DNA from: Gamarada debralockiae
Lineage: Eukaryota; Ascomycota; Leotiomycetes; Helotiales; Hyphodiscaceae
Length of the DNA: 19,588 nt
Direction: 5' to 3'
Assembly (NCBI GenBank): GCA_002803225.1
Contig: NXFV01000373.1
Coordinates: forward strand, 1 to 19,588
In this document: in pieces, positions 1-8,848 of the stretch
Layout: each line of letters opens with the position of its first letter
Numbering within the stretch: position 1 is the first letter of the stretch
Position numbers and translations under genes: made by a program
The notes under the pieces: model-generated
Seen by the model: the letters and a program-made list of their open reading frames with translations, nothing else
What the model was told of the DNA's origin: nothing
Database searches by the model: none

Positions 1-284
1 TAAGCAATGGTGCGTGCCTGCAGACACTTGAGGGCCACAGTAGTGACGTCTGCTCGGTGGCCTTCTCACACCACTCAACCCGGCTCGCGTCAGCGTCAGA
101 GGACAAGACGGTCAGGATCTGGGATGTAAGCAATGGTGCGTGCCTGCAGACACTTGAGGGCCACAGTAGTTATGTCTGCTCGGTGGCCTTCTCACACGAC
201 TCAACCCGGCTCGCGTCAGCGTCATGGGACAAGACGGTCAAGATCTGGGATGTAAGCAATAGTGCGTGCCTGCAGACGCTTGAG
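1..284 (+). repeat. 126-bp tandem repeats encoding WD40 units (2.25 copies)
   Basis: Units at 1-126 and 127-252 differ at only 6 of 126 bases, and a partial unit follows at 253-284. The six changes lie in four codons: GAC to TAT at 45-47/171-173 (D to Y), CAC to GAC at 72-74/198-200 (H to D), GAG to TGG at 99-101/225-227 (E to W) and AGG to AAG at 114-116/240-242 (R to K). None is synonymous. The partial unit adds G to S and one silent change before the sequence diverges. The true copy number is unknown because the array runs off the window. Confidence 0.95.
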
Positions 285-635
285 ATTGGCAAGCCTATCG
301 ACAACATCTCATTCGATCTCACTGGCTCGTATCTTCACACTGACATTGGTGCAATTGCTCTTGGGGCATCATCATCGTCATCGTCGTCATCGTCAAATCT
401 GACGAATGTTGCGGATCCACGAAGTCCCCAATACTATGGCTGGGCTTTAGGTTCAGACGGAGAGTGGATTACATATAATTCGGAAAACTGGGTGTGGCTA
501 CCTTCAGAGTATCGACCATCACGTTCGGCTATGTCGGGGAAGGCAATCGGCGTTATCACTGGAAGTGGAAAGGTATGGATGCATTTAATATTCAGAGAAG
601 CGTTGCGTTGCGTTAGGAGACACATCACTAACTAA
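1..635 (+). CDS. C-terminal part of a WD40-repeat NLR-like protein (5' truncated)
   Basis: The reading frame is already open at the left edge (codons from base 3) and ends at TAA 633-635, so about 210 C-terminal residues are present. Two full 42-residue WD40 units are encoded by 126-bp DNA repeats (1-126, 127-252), followed by a partial third unit (253-284). Each unit carries a GH dipeptide, SVAFS, an LASAS.DKTV strand and an IWDV ending. After the repeats comes a tail with IGKPIDNISFD, LHTDIGAIAL, a run of nine Ser, YGWALGSDGEWITY and WLPSEYRPS. As far as I recall, this tail is characteristic of fungal NACHT/NB-ARC-WD40 STAND proteins of the HET-E/HET-D type. Those proteins act in non-self recognition and regulated cell death; the repeats are the sensor and the missing N-terminus would hold the NTPase and effector domains. 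The end (GSGKVWMHLIF...) departs slightly from the usual SGRVLIF-like ending, so the last 20 residues may be altered or extended. Family confidence is high; an intact full-length gene cannot be judged. Confidence 0.88.
   Translation, partial: SNGACLQTLEGHSSDVCSVAFSHHSTRLASASEDKTVRIWDVSNGACLQTLEGHSSYVCSVAFSHDSTRLASASWDKTVKIWDVSNSACLQTLEIGKPIDNISFDLTGSYLHTDIGAIALGASSSSSSSSSNLTNVADPRSPQYYGWALGSDGEWITYNSENWVWLPSEYRPSRSAMSGKAIGVITGSGKVWMHLIFREALRCVRRHITN
367..395 (+). repeat. TCA/TCG trinucleotide microsatellite (nine Ser codons)
   Basis: An interrupted (TCA/TCG)n stretch inside the WD40 gene encodes nine consecutive serines between the LHTDIGAIAL and YGWALGSDG segments. It lies outside the propeller repeats and probably forms a flexible linker of variable length. 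Confidence 0.85.
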
Positions 636-1688
636 TTAATATCTTTTTTATAATCTCTATTTCATAGAGGGGTCTGGGGGTCAGCGTGAATATATAGCCA
701 GGGAATTTGCCACACCTAGGTCACAGTCACGGATTTGCCACGGTCAGGTCCTAAGAAATGCTGTCGAACATTCGATCACACTAGCAGGGAGGGCGGCTGA
801 CCCGTACTGGCCACACCTTTGTGAAGGACTAAGTTACTTTTTAAGTGATAGACTGTTTGATGTTCATGCGCGATTGAGCAATAATTTGTTATTGTCGCTG
901 ATGGTTTTACCCTACCGTAAACACAGGCAATGTTATCTCCGTGTTCTCCGAACGAATGGATGATTCAAGCAAAAGTTGACTAATACTCTTTGGAGGCCTA
1001 AGGCAGAAAGATCTCTTCCACACGCCACTATTGATACGTATGCCTAAGGCTTTAAAATCAGAAAGTGGCAAATATAGCCGAGCAAATTTTTGGAAGTATT
1101 AATCCCGCGTAACGATCTTGTATAAGTTTGCGAGCTATAGCAGCTATAAGGCTCATGACGATTTCTTACTATTACTCTAAGACTCTAAGGCCCGGATATA
1201 GGCCTTTTATAAGTTCCGATCGTAGTATAAGTTCAATAGTGGTGCTATATTAAAGAGATTTGTTTACCCCACTAACGGAGACTCTCTGTAGAATAGGCGC
1301 GAACGCGATGATACAAACGTAATTTCTAACTAGATAGAAGGGATCATAATGTTTAGGAGTGGCCATAGAATACGACTTATACAAAAACTATAGGAAATAT
1401 TAATATATGTACAGAGTCTAAGTTGCTTGAAGTCAAAGTACCTGTCTTTTTTCTCGGCACGGTGGGTTTCTCCCTACGTAGGGACGGACGTTATAAAATC
1501 TGTTCTAAATCTTTGATTGTGATTCCGGTGCATATTGCGCACCATTGATGAAGTGAGTTCCTGTGTTCTAAAATGAGCCGCCTTGGTATTCGTCGCCCAA
1601 GGCCCAGATTTATGTCCACTATTTGATTGGAATTTCTTTTGGGTCATGTAACGCAAGTTTTGTCTTTTTTCCAAGACAACATAGTTCA
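636..1688. other. Gene-poor stretch, probably degenerate
   Basis: No convincing reading frame on either strand. The 3' flank of the WD40 gene begins with TA-rich sequence (633-665). The part from roughly 1070 to 1430 is visibly AT-rich with many TATA-like words, as in old fungal transposon debris, but I find no terminal repeats or recognisable transposase motif. Confidence 0.4.
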
Positions 1689-2238
1689 TTAATTAATCTC
1701 TTTGATAAAATCCCACAGTATCGCATCTTCCCTAGTGAGTCCTAGCTGCTCAGCAGTGTTCAAGTAGTCAAAGGGTAGCTGATCAACTTGGCAAACTGTC
1801 TCAATATCGGGAACTTTCCCAGTCTGAAAGTATGAACCCCCATGTTTAGCAGTGCAGAGAGATGGAGAGGAAAGACTGCAGTGCCCTTGGGAAGCTTGTT
1901 CCAGAGCCACCGCCCCAGAAAAAACCGCAGTCATTTTTCGAGCACTGGCCCAGTCAGTCAACATCCCAAAGCCCATCACAAGAGAGCACTTACTTCATCA
2001 TGGGACAAACATGATCTTGAGTTGTGCCAATGAGCAAGAGTGGATGACTGGTTTCAATATCTTTGAAGGGAGCCGTGTTCCTCCATTTCGGCCGCGGTTT
2101 CCACGCAGCACATTCCATCCTGTATTAAGCCCACAGACCACCGAAGAGCGGGCTTTGCTCTAGGAGCATTGTCAAGGTCGTGTCCTTGAATTCTTCTGGC
2201 AATATATAAATCGAATCCGCATCCCACACCAAGTAGCA
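1689..2238 (-). pseudogene. C-terminal remnant of a TAP-like alpha/beta hydrolase
   Basis: On the minus strand the frame from 2238 reads through LPEEFKD, WKPRPKW and HPLLLIGTTQDHVCPMM. A 49-nt GT-AG intron (1993-1945; GTAAGT donor, CTGAC-like branch site, CCAG acceptor) then joins it to NARKMTAVFSGAV, SQGHCSL, SLCTAKHGGSYF, GKVPDIETVCQVD and a stop at 1689. These blocks match what I know of the C-terminal domain of tripeptidyl-aminopeptidase-like hydrolases (TAP-like, PF08386). The catalytic Asp (TQD) and His (GHC) of the Ser-Asp-His triad are both present, and the paired Cys positions (GHC, SLC, TVC) are kept. The N-terminal half with the nucleophilic serine is not found upstream. An in-frame TAA at 2127-2125 interrupts the frame, and TAG at 2241-2239 closes it. 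The TAA could come from CAA by a C-to-T change, or could lie in an intron ending at 2120. Family confidence is good. I call it a pseudogene because no upstream half is visible. Confidence 0.68.
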
Positions 2239-3575
2239 CTAGTCATTGCTGTATCTTCGCTCAGTTCTGGACCTTGGGCAATCCAGAGAATATACGTGCT
2301 TTTGGGCCGGGGTACGTCAAACACCTTGTGAGGGCGGCGAATGGACCGCTACCACTTGAAATATACTATAATATAGATGAGAGGAAACAGTTGTTGACGC
2401 CAGATTCAAAAGGAAGAGAAAGAAAGCTCGGCTGCTAGGGTGCCGGGTTTCAATGATAGTCACAGATAATAGATTGCTGGCAGGTTCATTTCTCTCGCTG
2501 GCATGGATTACAACAAAATGGCTGGGAATTACGTGACTCCCATATCATCTGAATCCATTCTACCTCGGTTCGAGTTCCTGGAAGACTGGCTGGTGATTCC
2601 CTGACCCCCCTCTACACCAAAACTCGACTAGATACCTTAGATATACAGGCATTAAATCTGTCCTAGCGCCTCTACTTTGGAAAGACCGCCCTTAAGCCCG
2701 ACGAAGGGGTGGGGGGGTTATTGAGGAGATAGGCGTCGGACACGACAGTTTCGTAGTCGTGGTTCAGATATAAAGCTGTGAAGTTGAAGGGTTTTAGTTG
2801 TGAAAAGGGGGTCGGGGGAATCACTAGCCGGAAGACTTCCATTTTATCCTTGCATCCTTGCGCCACCTTCCCCTTTCACTCTCCGAGCCCTTGTTTCGGC
2901 GGTCCGCGGAAATCGGAAACCGGACCGCTGCAATTGCTTGCAGAACAAGACCCTATTGATGGCTAGCGAGATTCAGAAACTGCAAATATTTCAACGACAT
3001 TGAATTGCTCAGTCGGGTCCGATCATTCATGAATTTAGTGCTGGGCCATTTGTAATTATATAATTGACCTCAGATTCGGCCTTACAATATAATCAGGCTG
3101 AGCAATGTATAGTCGCATAAAATTCTCTTAATATACGTATAATTTATGCACAAATAGTAGGGCTGGAGAAGAATAATTCCAGTATAAATTAAGTACAAAA
3201 ATCATAACTTTATGCCCCTAGATGGCCCCTTCCTTATTGGGTTAGTGCCTCCTTACATTATATAATTTGCTTTTCATAGGATTATATGATTATTGTATTC
3301 AGGTCGGATTATAAAAATATCGCAGCCTTATTCATGATCTTCAATGCTTCCACATTCATTAGGTACAATACCAACCTCCCCACAACCCAGTAAATTTGAT
3401 GCACTGACAGTTACAACGTATCTGGCCGAAAAGCTGTAGCGAAACAGGGGGGTTCCAGGCTGGCACAGACCAGACTGTAAACAAAGTCACCCTTTCGCAC
3501 CCTTGTCTGGCTACAACTTTTCGGTCTGATACGTAGTACAGCGTGTCGCAGAAGAGAATAGTTTGCATTCTACTA
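2239..3575. other. Gene-poor stretch between hydrolase remnant and MITE
   Basis: No supported gene. The N-terminal half of the hydrolase is not recognisable here in any frame. From about 3040 to 3350 the sequence is AT-rich with short palindromes such as AATTATATAATT near 3052-3063. The short open frames in this part show no recognisable motif. Confidence 0.4.
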
Positions 3576-3770
3576 CAGTAAAATCTGGTTATAACGAACA
3601 CGAAAAATCTGTATGGGCGAGGGCCCAAAAATTCGTTATATCCAGAGATCGTTATATAGAATCCCTGTCTTCATACAAATTATCCCTGTAAAGGTTTTCG
3701 TCTCGTACGTTATATCGAGAGATTTGTTAGCGTTCGTTATATCCAGATTCGTTATAGGCAGGTTTTACTG
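3576..3770. mobile_element. 195-bp MITE of the Tc1/mariner (pogo/Fot1-like) type
   Basis: Terminal inverted repeats start CAGTAAAATCTGGTTATAAC (left) and, on the complementary strand, CAGTAAAACCTGCCTATAAC (right). The first 23 positions agree at 20. Both ends are flanked by the dinucleotide TA (3574-3575 and 3771-3772), the expected target-site duplication for Tc1/mariner elements. Inside are several CGTTATA words (near 3634, 3649, 3709, 3735 and 3750, and inverted near 3590) and an exact 15-bp direct repeat at 3632-3646 and 3733-3747, which may be subterminal transposase-binding motifs. No transposase is encoded, so it is non-autonomous. From memory the ends resemble fungal pogo/Fot1-group elements. 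It sits about 230 bp upstream of the T5orf172 start codon. Confidence 0.85.
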
Positions 3771-4001
3771 TAGTACACGCAAGGTAGGCAGTTAGGCAGG
3801 GAGAAGAGGACTAAGCAGGGCATGCGCTCTCTGATATCTCTCGTATAGAGGTTCCCTATCCCGCATTCCCTTGGATAAATTGACATCTACCCAACGCTAG
3901 CGATTGCTGCTGTTCAAATCCTACTCTTCGACTGATACACAATCATCACATCTATCTTTCGTCATATTCTCGACCCATTCTAGAGATATAGTTCATTCAT
4001 A
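3771..4001 (+). promoter_or_regulatory. Upstream region and presumed 5' leader of the T5orf172 gene
   Basis: The space between the MITE and the ATG at 4002 holds a pyrimidine-rich run of short TC and CA words (about 3900-3985), typical of fungal leaders. A tiny frame of eight codons starts with ATG near 3821 and ends with TAG; it would matter only if transcription begins upstream of it. No clear TATA box stands out. Confidence 0.4.
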
Positions 4002-5671
4002 ATGGCAAACTCTATTCCTCCCGTTTCTCTCCGGGATGAATTCCAATCACTACTTGAGGCACTACGACTGGAGAAGCCTTTCACATGCCTTGGGACTACC
4101 CGGAAGAGAGAACGATGTGGACGACACCTCAATGGAAAAATTGAGAAGGAGCTATCAGCGCTCATATCGAGGATTATCGAAAGTCACGAGAACGAGGGTG
4201 ACGGGATCGAAAACCTCCTCAAGGACGCTTCGTTTCTCGTAATGTGTTCAGGAAATCACCGGAACCAAGCCCCTGACAAGTACAAAGCCTGGCTGGAAAA
4301 GGTGCCAAATTGGAAGTGTTCTCTCTCACAAAATGGAGATGGGATCAAGGTCAGTGTTTCAAAAGTCCAAGCTGTATTCTAATCTTAATATTTTGCTAGC
4401 AACAATCTTCAATTGCCGCTAATGAGCTATTGAAAGATGAGATCCCGTCGGCAGTCCCTTCCGACGACCAGAAAAGAGTGGCAGATGCCGATTCAAATCC
4501 TGAAATTTATGATCAATCTTCTAGCCAAGATTTTGAAGATTCCGGGTATCAAACTGATGATGACCGAGACGCATTGAACAAACGCACATCGGCTCCAAAT
4601 ACGTCGAGGATGACCGAATATTCATCTTCAAATGAATCTGTGGCACCAAGAACACCGCAAAAGCCACTTCCTCAAGCTTCAACAGATTCGGGGATCTCGT
4701 TGACTTTCAATATTTCCGATGACGCCCGAACAAAAAGATCGATCAAGAATGAAGAAGACGAACCGGTATCCCCATTGGCTGGAAAGAGAGCAGGAGAACG
4801 AACAGCGGTGAATAATCTGCCTTTACGGCCGCTTCCAACTCCAGTTCAACACAGAACGGCTGAAACGCGACGGACTTTTGCGCCATTTCATGACCCATTG
4901 GACAAACTGAAAGGATACCTCAAGAAGCCTTTGGGGGAGGAAGATATGAAAGAAGGTTATGTCTACGGGTTCCAACTAGAGGGTTGCGCATTCACGAAGA
5001 TAGGCTATGCAACACAAAGGAAAAATGAGGTTTCCCTGGAGCATTCATTTCACGAGCGCATGAAAGAGCATAAAAATTGTGGATGGGATAACGCAATTAC
5101 CGTGCTCAAGAAACGATTACCTCACGCTCACCGTGTAGAAAAGATTATCCACTATCATTTAGAAGCGGGAAGGATGAGAGAACGATGCCTGTGTAAGGGC
5201 TTGAACGGAAGAAAATGCGATCATAAAAACCACACCGAATGGTTTAGTATCTCGCTTGATGAAATATACACGGCTGTAATAGCATGGAAACACTGGATCG
5301 AACGGGAGCCATACGTGAAAACAGGTGGAATGTTTCGCTTGAGTCGAGAATGGAAAGATAAGTTGGACAATGTTCGCATTGAAAGTAGTGGTGACCACTG
5401 GTTGGAGTGGCTCTGCTGCCATGTGCCTGAGCTACCAAGACTGATCAAGGATGTTACGTTGGATACCAGTAACAGGATCGAAGTTCGGAACGCTGTGGAG
5501 AAGAGCTTGCCTGTCAAGGCTACTGCGACTGGGATCACACTTGGAGAACGAGATGACGGACAGCCAATTCTTCAAAAGACCAATTCCCCAACTCCCACAC
5601 CTGAGTTCAGACTGCTACCTAGTAAAACTTGGCTCAGGAAACAAAAACCTGCCATTGGAGAGAAGGACTGA
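4002..5671 (+). CDS. T5orf172 (DUF1766, GIY-YIG-like) domain protein, 539 aa, two exons
   Basis: Exon 1 is 4002-4349 and exon 2 is 4400-5671. The intron (4350-4399) has a GTCAGT donor, a TCTAATC branch-like site and a GCTAG acceptor, and splices in phase 0 to give 539 residues. The N-terminus has a Cys motif, FTCLGTTRKRERCGRH (about residues 27-42), and a second MCSGNH about 40 residues later. Residues 120-290 are polar and low in complexity (Ser/Asp/Pro-rich, including EDSGYQTDDD), probably disordered. The domain spans about residues 300-416. It shows GYVYGF (302-307), KIGYA (316-320), HERMKEH (Arg 336), VEKIIHYHL (362-370), a Cys/His group C-x-C...C-x-H...H (379-394) and EWF (396-398). In GIY-YIG enzymes the Tyr pair, the Arg and the Glu form the nuclease site, and equivalents are all present. 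DUF1766 proteins are common in filamentous fungi and their role is unknown to me; DNA cleavage is an inference. The Kozak context (cataATGG) is good. The gene is convergent with the next one. Confidence 0.88.
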
Positions 5672-5926
5672 GGCCGGCTTGGGCGTGCTCATGAGGATAT
5701 GTTTATGAGAACAAGAACTCCAAGAGTAGAGATGGGGCGATGGGAGAAGTCTGAGAAGTTAAGGGTGCGAGGAAAGCTCATTTGTGGGTACCTTAGTACC
5801 GCTCACTGATGTCGTCCCTTCTGGAACCAAATCGGATACAGCAGGGTCGGGAGGATTAATACACAATCGCTCAAGCCAAATCAAGGACTCAAAGCAATAA
5901 CGTCAACGCCATGAACACCAACCTCG
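5672..5926. terminator. Short convergent 3' intergenic region
   Basis: These 255 bp separate the stop codons of two converging genes and must hold both 3' ends. No strong AATAAA signal is obvious on either strand, as is common in filamentous fungi. The 3' UTRs may overlap. Confidence 0.45.
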
Positions 5927-7659
5927 TTAAGCTCCCTCCTTTATTTCTTTTGCCATAAGTCTCGCGACATTTTCTCCCGCAACCCAACTCAAATCCACCG
6001 AGCTGCCAATCGCCTCCACTACACTTGTTTGCCACAAACCTTCCGTAACCTTGAAACTCGGAAAGCCCCCACTTCGAGCATACAGAAGAGGATACGCGTT
6101 CTCAATCTCCTCCTGATGAAATCCTGGTATGGGTTCGTCATCGAAACCTTGAGACATTTGGCGGACCGTAGACTTGTCGATCTTCTGGTCAGAGAGAATG
6201 CGATAGAGGTGATCCATATGGTATTTCCCGGCGAAATGGTCAAAACGAGCAACGTCTTTGAGATGGGTGATTTCTTGGATTCCCTGAAATAGTGGAAGGA
6301 GTTTGGAGGAAAGGATTGGAAGAATCTGTGTTGGTAATGTTGCCGGCTCCCCGAAGTATTTGGTGTTGAGTGTGTTCGTTGAAATGAAGAACGTGATCCA
6401 TCGATAGCGATACTGTATCTGTTCTTCGCCCGCGGAGGTTTCAGACGAGAGGGAGCTGGTGTTCCAAGGAGTTGCAATGATGACCTGGTCGAACGTGTCA
6501 TAGATCATCCCTCTCCGACTTTCTGTCTCCGTGTATTCAAGAATCCAGGATTCCTTTCCTTCGTCAAGCATCTCCCTCCGCAAATCAGAGACTTTCATGT
6601 TGACCTTCAATTGTGCTTTGCTCTGGTTGACAAACCCGTTCAGAACAGTGGTCAAACGACCCCCAACTTCGGACGTCTGGACTCCCTGATCCTCCCGGTC
6701 TAGCATCATGGATAGCGCTAGGTCGCTCAGTTCGTCAACATCTTGCCCACTGTGTCTCTTGACTTGTGGCCCTAAGGTGTCTCGAGTGTATTCCTGGCTC
6801 AGCCCATTGAGTTTCAATCTCTCCAGTGCAGATCTTGTCACCGGACCCGCATTTTCGGAATCCGCCAACATCTGTCCCACATCGCCATACGTCCCTTCAA
6901 GATCCAGGAGCCTTTGGAAGTCCTTCATAGTCCCGGTTGGCAGTTTCCTAGCCCGCCACACACTGGCGCCATACTTAAACACTCTTCCAAGCCACTCAAC
7001 CCAATCCGATTTGTCCAGAGGTCTTGTGGCGACGCTAATGATCTTCTCGCCATCGAAGAAGCCAACATCCGAGCCTTGCCTTAGACTCTCCCAATTCTTC
7101 CCGTAACCACCTGTCAATAACTTCGCATCCCTCTCCCGCAATATTCGATTGTGAAGTAGGTTCCCACTGGCGACGTCTTCAAGCGATATTTTCGGAGAGC
7201 CTTGTACTGGATGTGTAGCACCGTTCCCAGTCAGTAGCATTCTGCCTCCCACCCCATTCTTCTCCTCAAAGATCGTGATGTTGGTCTTGATGCCTTTCGC
7301 TCTCGTCAATTTGTCGAGGGTGTAGGCAGCCGAGACGCCAGCTGGACCAGCTCCTATTATTACGCAGCCTCGTCAACGAGGCTCAGATATCAAACAAGAG
7401 TTTGAAATGAGGAAGTAAAGGGGGGGGAATCCATACCAATCACAGCAATACGAACAGGAACCTCTGGATCCTTTTCTTCCGTGACTGAATTGAAAGAATA
7501 GAGAAATACGCAGCCCATAACCAAAGTGACCAACAAGGCTGCGGCAGCAACATGTCGCGTACGCCGTGGTGTCCGATGCGGATCTCCATGGAGAAGAGGT
7601 GTGGTTTCGACGGGGCTCTCCTCCTCATAGGGAGGTGGTAACTCTCCGTATTTGTTCAT
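5927..7659 (-). CDS. Prenylcysteine oxidase/lyase-like FAD protein, 549 aa, two exons
   Basis: Exon 1 is 7659-7437 and exon 2 is 7353-5927. The intron (7436-7354, 83 nt) has a GTATGG donor and an AATAG acceptor. This splice rebuilds the dinucleotide-binding loop VIGAGPAGVSAAY (residues 73-85), which neither exon encodes alone and which fixes the boundary. After the GxGxxG loop come ITIFEE, with the acidic residue expected to bind the FAD ribose (about 104), and GVGGRM (about 109-113). The C-terminal WVAGENVARLM segment (about 531-541) is the usual second FAD contact. The middle matches the prenylcysteine lyase domain (PF07156) in layout. Such enzymes oxidatively release the isoprenoid aldehyde and cysteine from farnesyl- or geranylgeranyl-cysteine left after turnover of prenylated proteins; mammalian PCYOX1 is lysosomal. 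The N-terminus (1-36) is cytosolic-looking, with PPPY (8-11), ETTPLL (18-23) and RTPRRTR, followed by one membrane segment (about 37-56), so a type II anchor is likely. NQS and NTS sequons occur in the lumenal part. Length fits the family. Confidence 0.88.
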
Positions 7660-8848
7660 TTGGCTTGAGGTGCTTTTGAATGAGATTGTTGACGGCAGCT
7701 CACGAGAAGATATAACGGTGTGGTTTCTGCCCGCTTGGCCGTTGGAGGGGTTGCAGCAGGGCGCATGCGTTGCTCGCCAATGAATTGCGCTGAATTTGGT
7801 TCAACTCGAACATCCTTCGGTTAGTACGATCAATTTCTCCTTATCAAAGGCAGACAGTTGATATATTGCCAGTTGTTTTAGAAGATAAATTGAAATATTT
7901 GTCGCATTTCAAGATTCCGTTAAATATCGCATGAGAGCGATTTAAGCGAGTCTCCCTTAGATGAGTTTCCAGTCTATCAGTATCAAGGTTGCTTTTTATG
8001 ACGCGAATCGCTTATCCGTCCTTAGTTCATGGTAGAGGCTTGGTATTGGAGATCGTATGGCCCCATCGCCGAATCTTCTTTGGTCTTACAGACAACACTT
8101 CAAAACATATTAATACCCACAATATTCCACCCGAACAGCTAACAGTAAACCTCTAATCGCAAAAAACATACGACCACTGAGTGAAAGATGTGTTTCGGAG
8201 GCCTCGGCAAGAAAGGCGAAAATAGCTGGACCAATGACTTTACGGAACCAATTTCTCTCATCCACGCGCTGAGTCTCGCCTTCCAAAGGAGAACAAAGTT
8301 CTGACTGGTTTCGCAAGAGCGCAATGGCGCAACGCGCTCACAGGACGAAGAAACCTTTGACTTGTGAGCAGCAGGTCAGGATGTCGCAAAGCTGTAAAGG
8401 GGGCAGGAAGCCGGAGACGAGGTGGAGGTTTGAGCCTTACGGGTGGACACCAACATGATAAATGGGGTTGGGAAAGTGTTGGAAGACGAATGTATGATTT
8501 ATGATCCACTGTACAAGAGTTGAGGTGGACATCGTGACAAGAAGATCCCCACTTCAACATTGTGATGATATCTTCATCGTGTCTGGAGACGCCGTACACA
8601 TACAAAGACTCCGTCTCGGAATTTGATATCTTGCCATTTTGAAAGAAGGGATGAGCCAAAAAAATTTCTGCCGCAGGACTTGCTCAATTGGTTGGATGGT
8701 CGCATCGAAATCTGGACGAGAGACTAATAATATATCATTAAGAGGCTACGACTTTAGCAGAGTCCGCAATCACCTGACCTGCCATCAAGGAGCCTTTGCA
8801 CTGCCCAGACATCAACGGATTAAGGGCGCTTGGCAATCTATGACTAAA
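7660..8848. other. Intergenic region upstream of the oxidase gene
   Basis: The first few hundred bases from 7660 should contain the promoter of the minus-strand oxidase gene, but no individual element can be assigned. A 133-codon minus-strand frame at 8659-8258 is Pro/Leu/Arg-rich, lacks recognisable motifs and overlaps other open frames, so I do not call it a gene. Nothing else is supported. Confidence 0.4.

Noticed and set aside
126..257. GTAAGC donor-like words at each WD40 repeat boundary
   Set aside because: They are part of the in-frame coding repeat (Val-Ser codons) and no acceptor is needed, because the frame runs on uninterrupted.
1842..2163. Plus-strand frames opposite the hydrolase remnant
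   Set aside because: Shadows of the minus-strand coding sequence, which carries the recognisable motifs and the intron.
2570..2582. B-box-like GGTTCGAGTTCC
   Set aside because: One base too many for a T-loop and no A box or cloverleaf upstream on this strand.
3003..3106. 9-bp inverted repeat ATTGCTCAG / CTGAGCAAT about 86 bp apart
   Set aside because: The match does not extend beyond 9 bp and there is no target-site duplication; plausible by chance.
3359..3795. Open frames on both strands across the MITE
   Set aside because: They are explained by the low-stop composition of the transposon ends; no protein motif.
5159..5538. Minus-strand frames inside the T5orf172 gene
   Set aside because: Antisense shadows of exon 2; no independent motifs.
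8258..8659. 133-codon minus-strand frame
   Set aside because: Pro/Arg/Leu-rich without motif, overlapped by other open frames; no intron or domain supports it.
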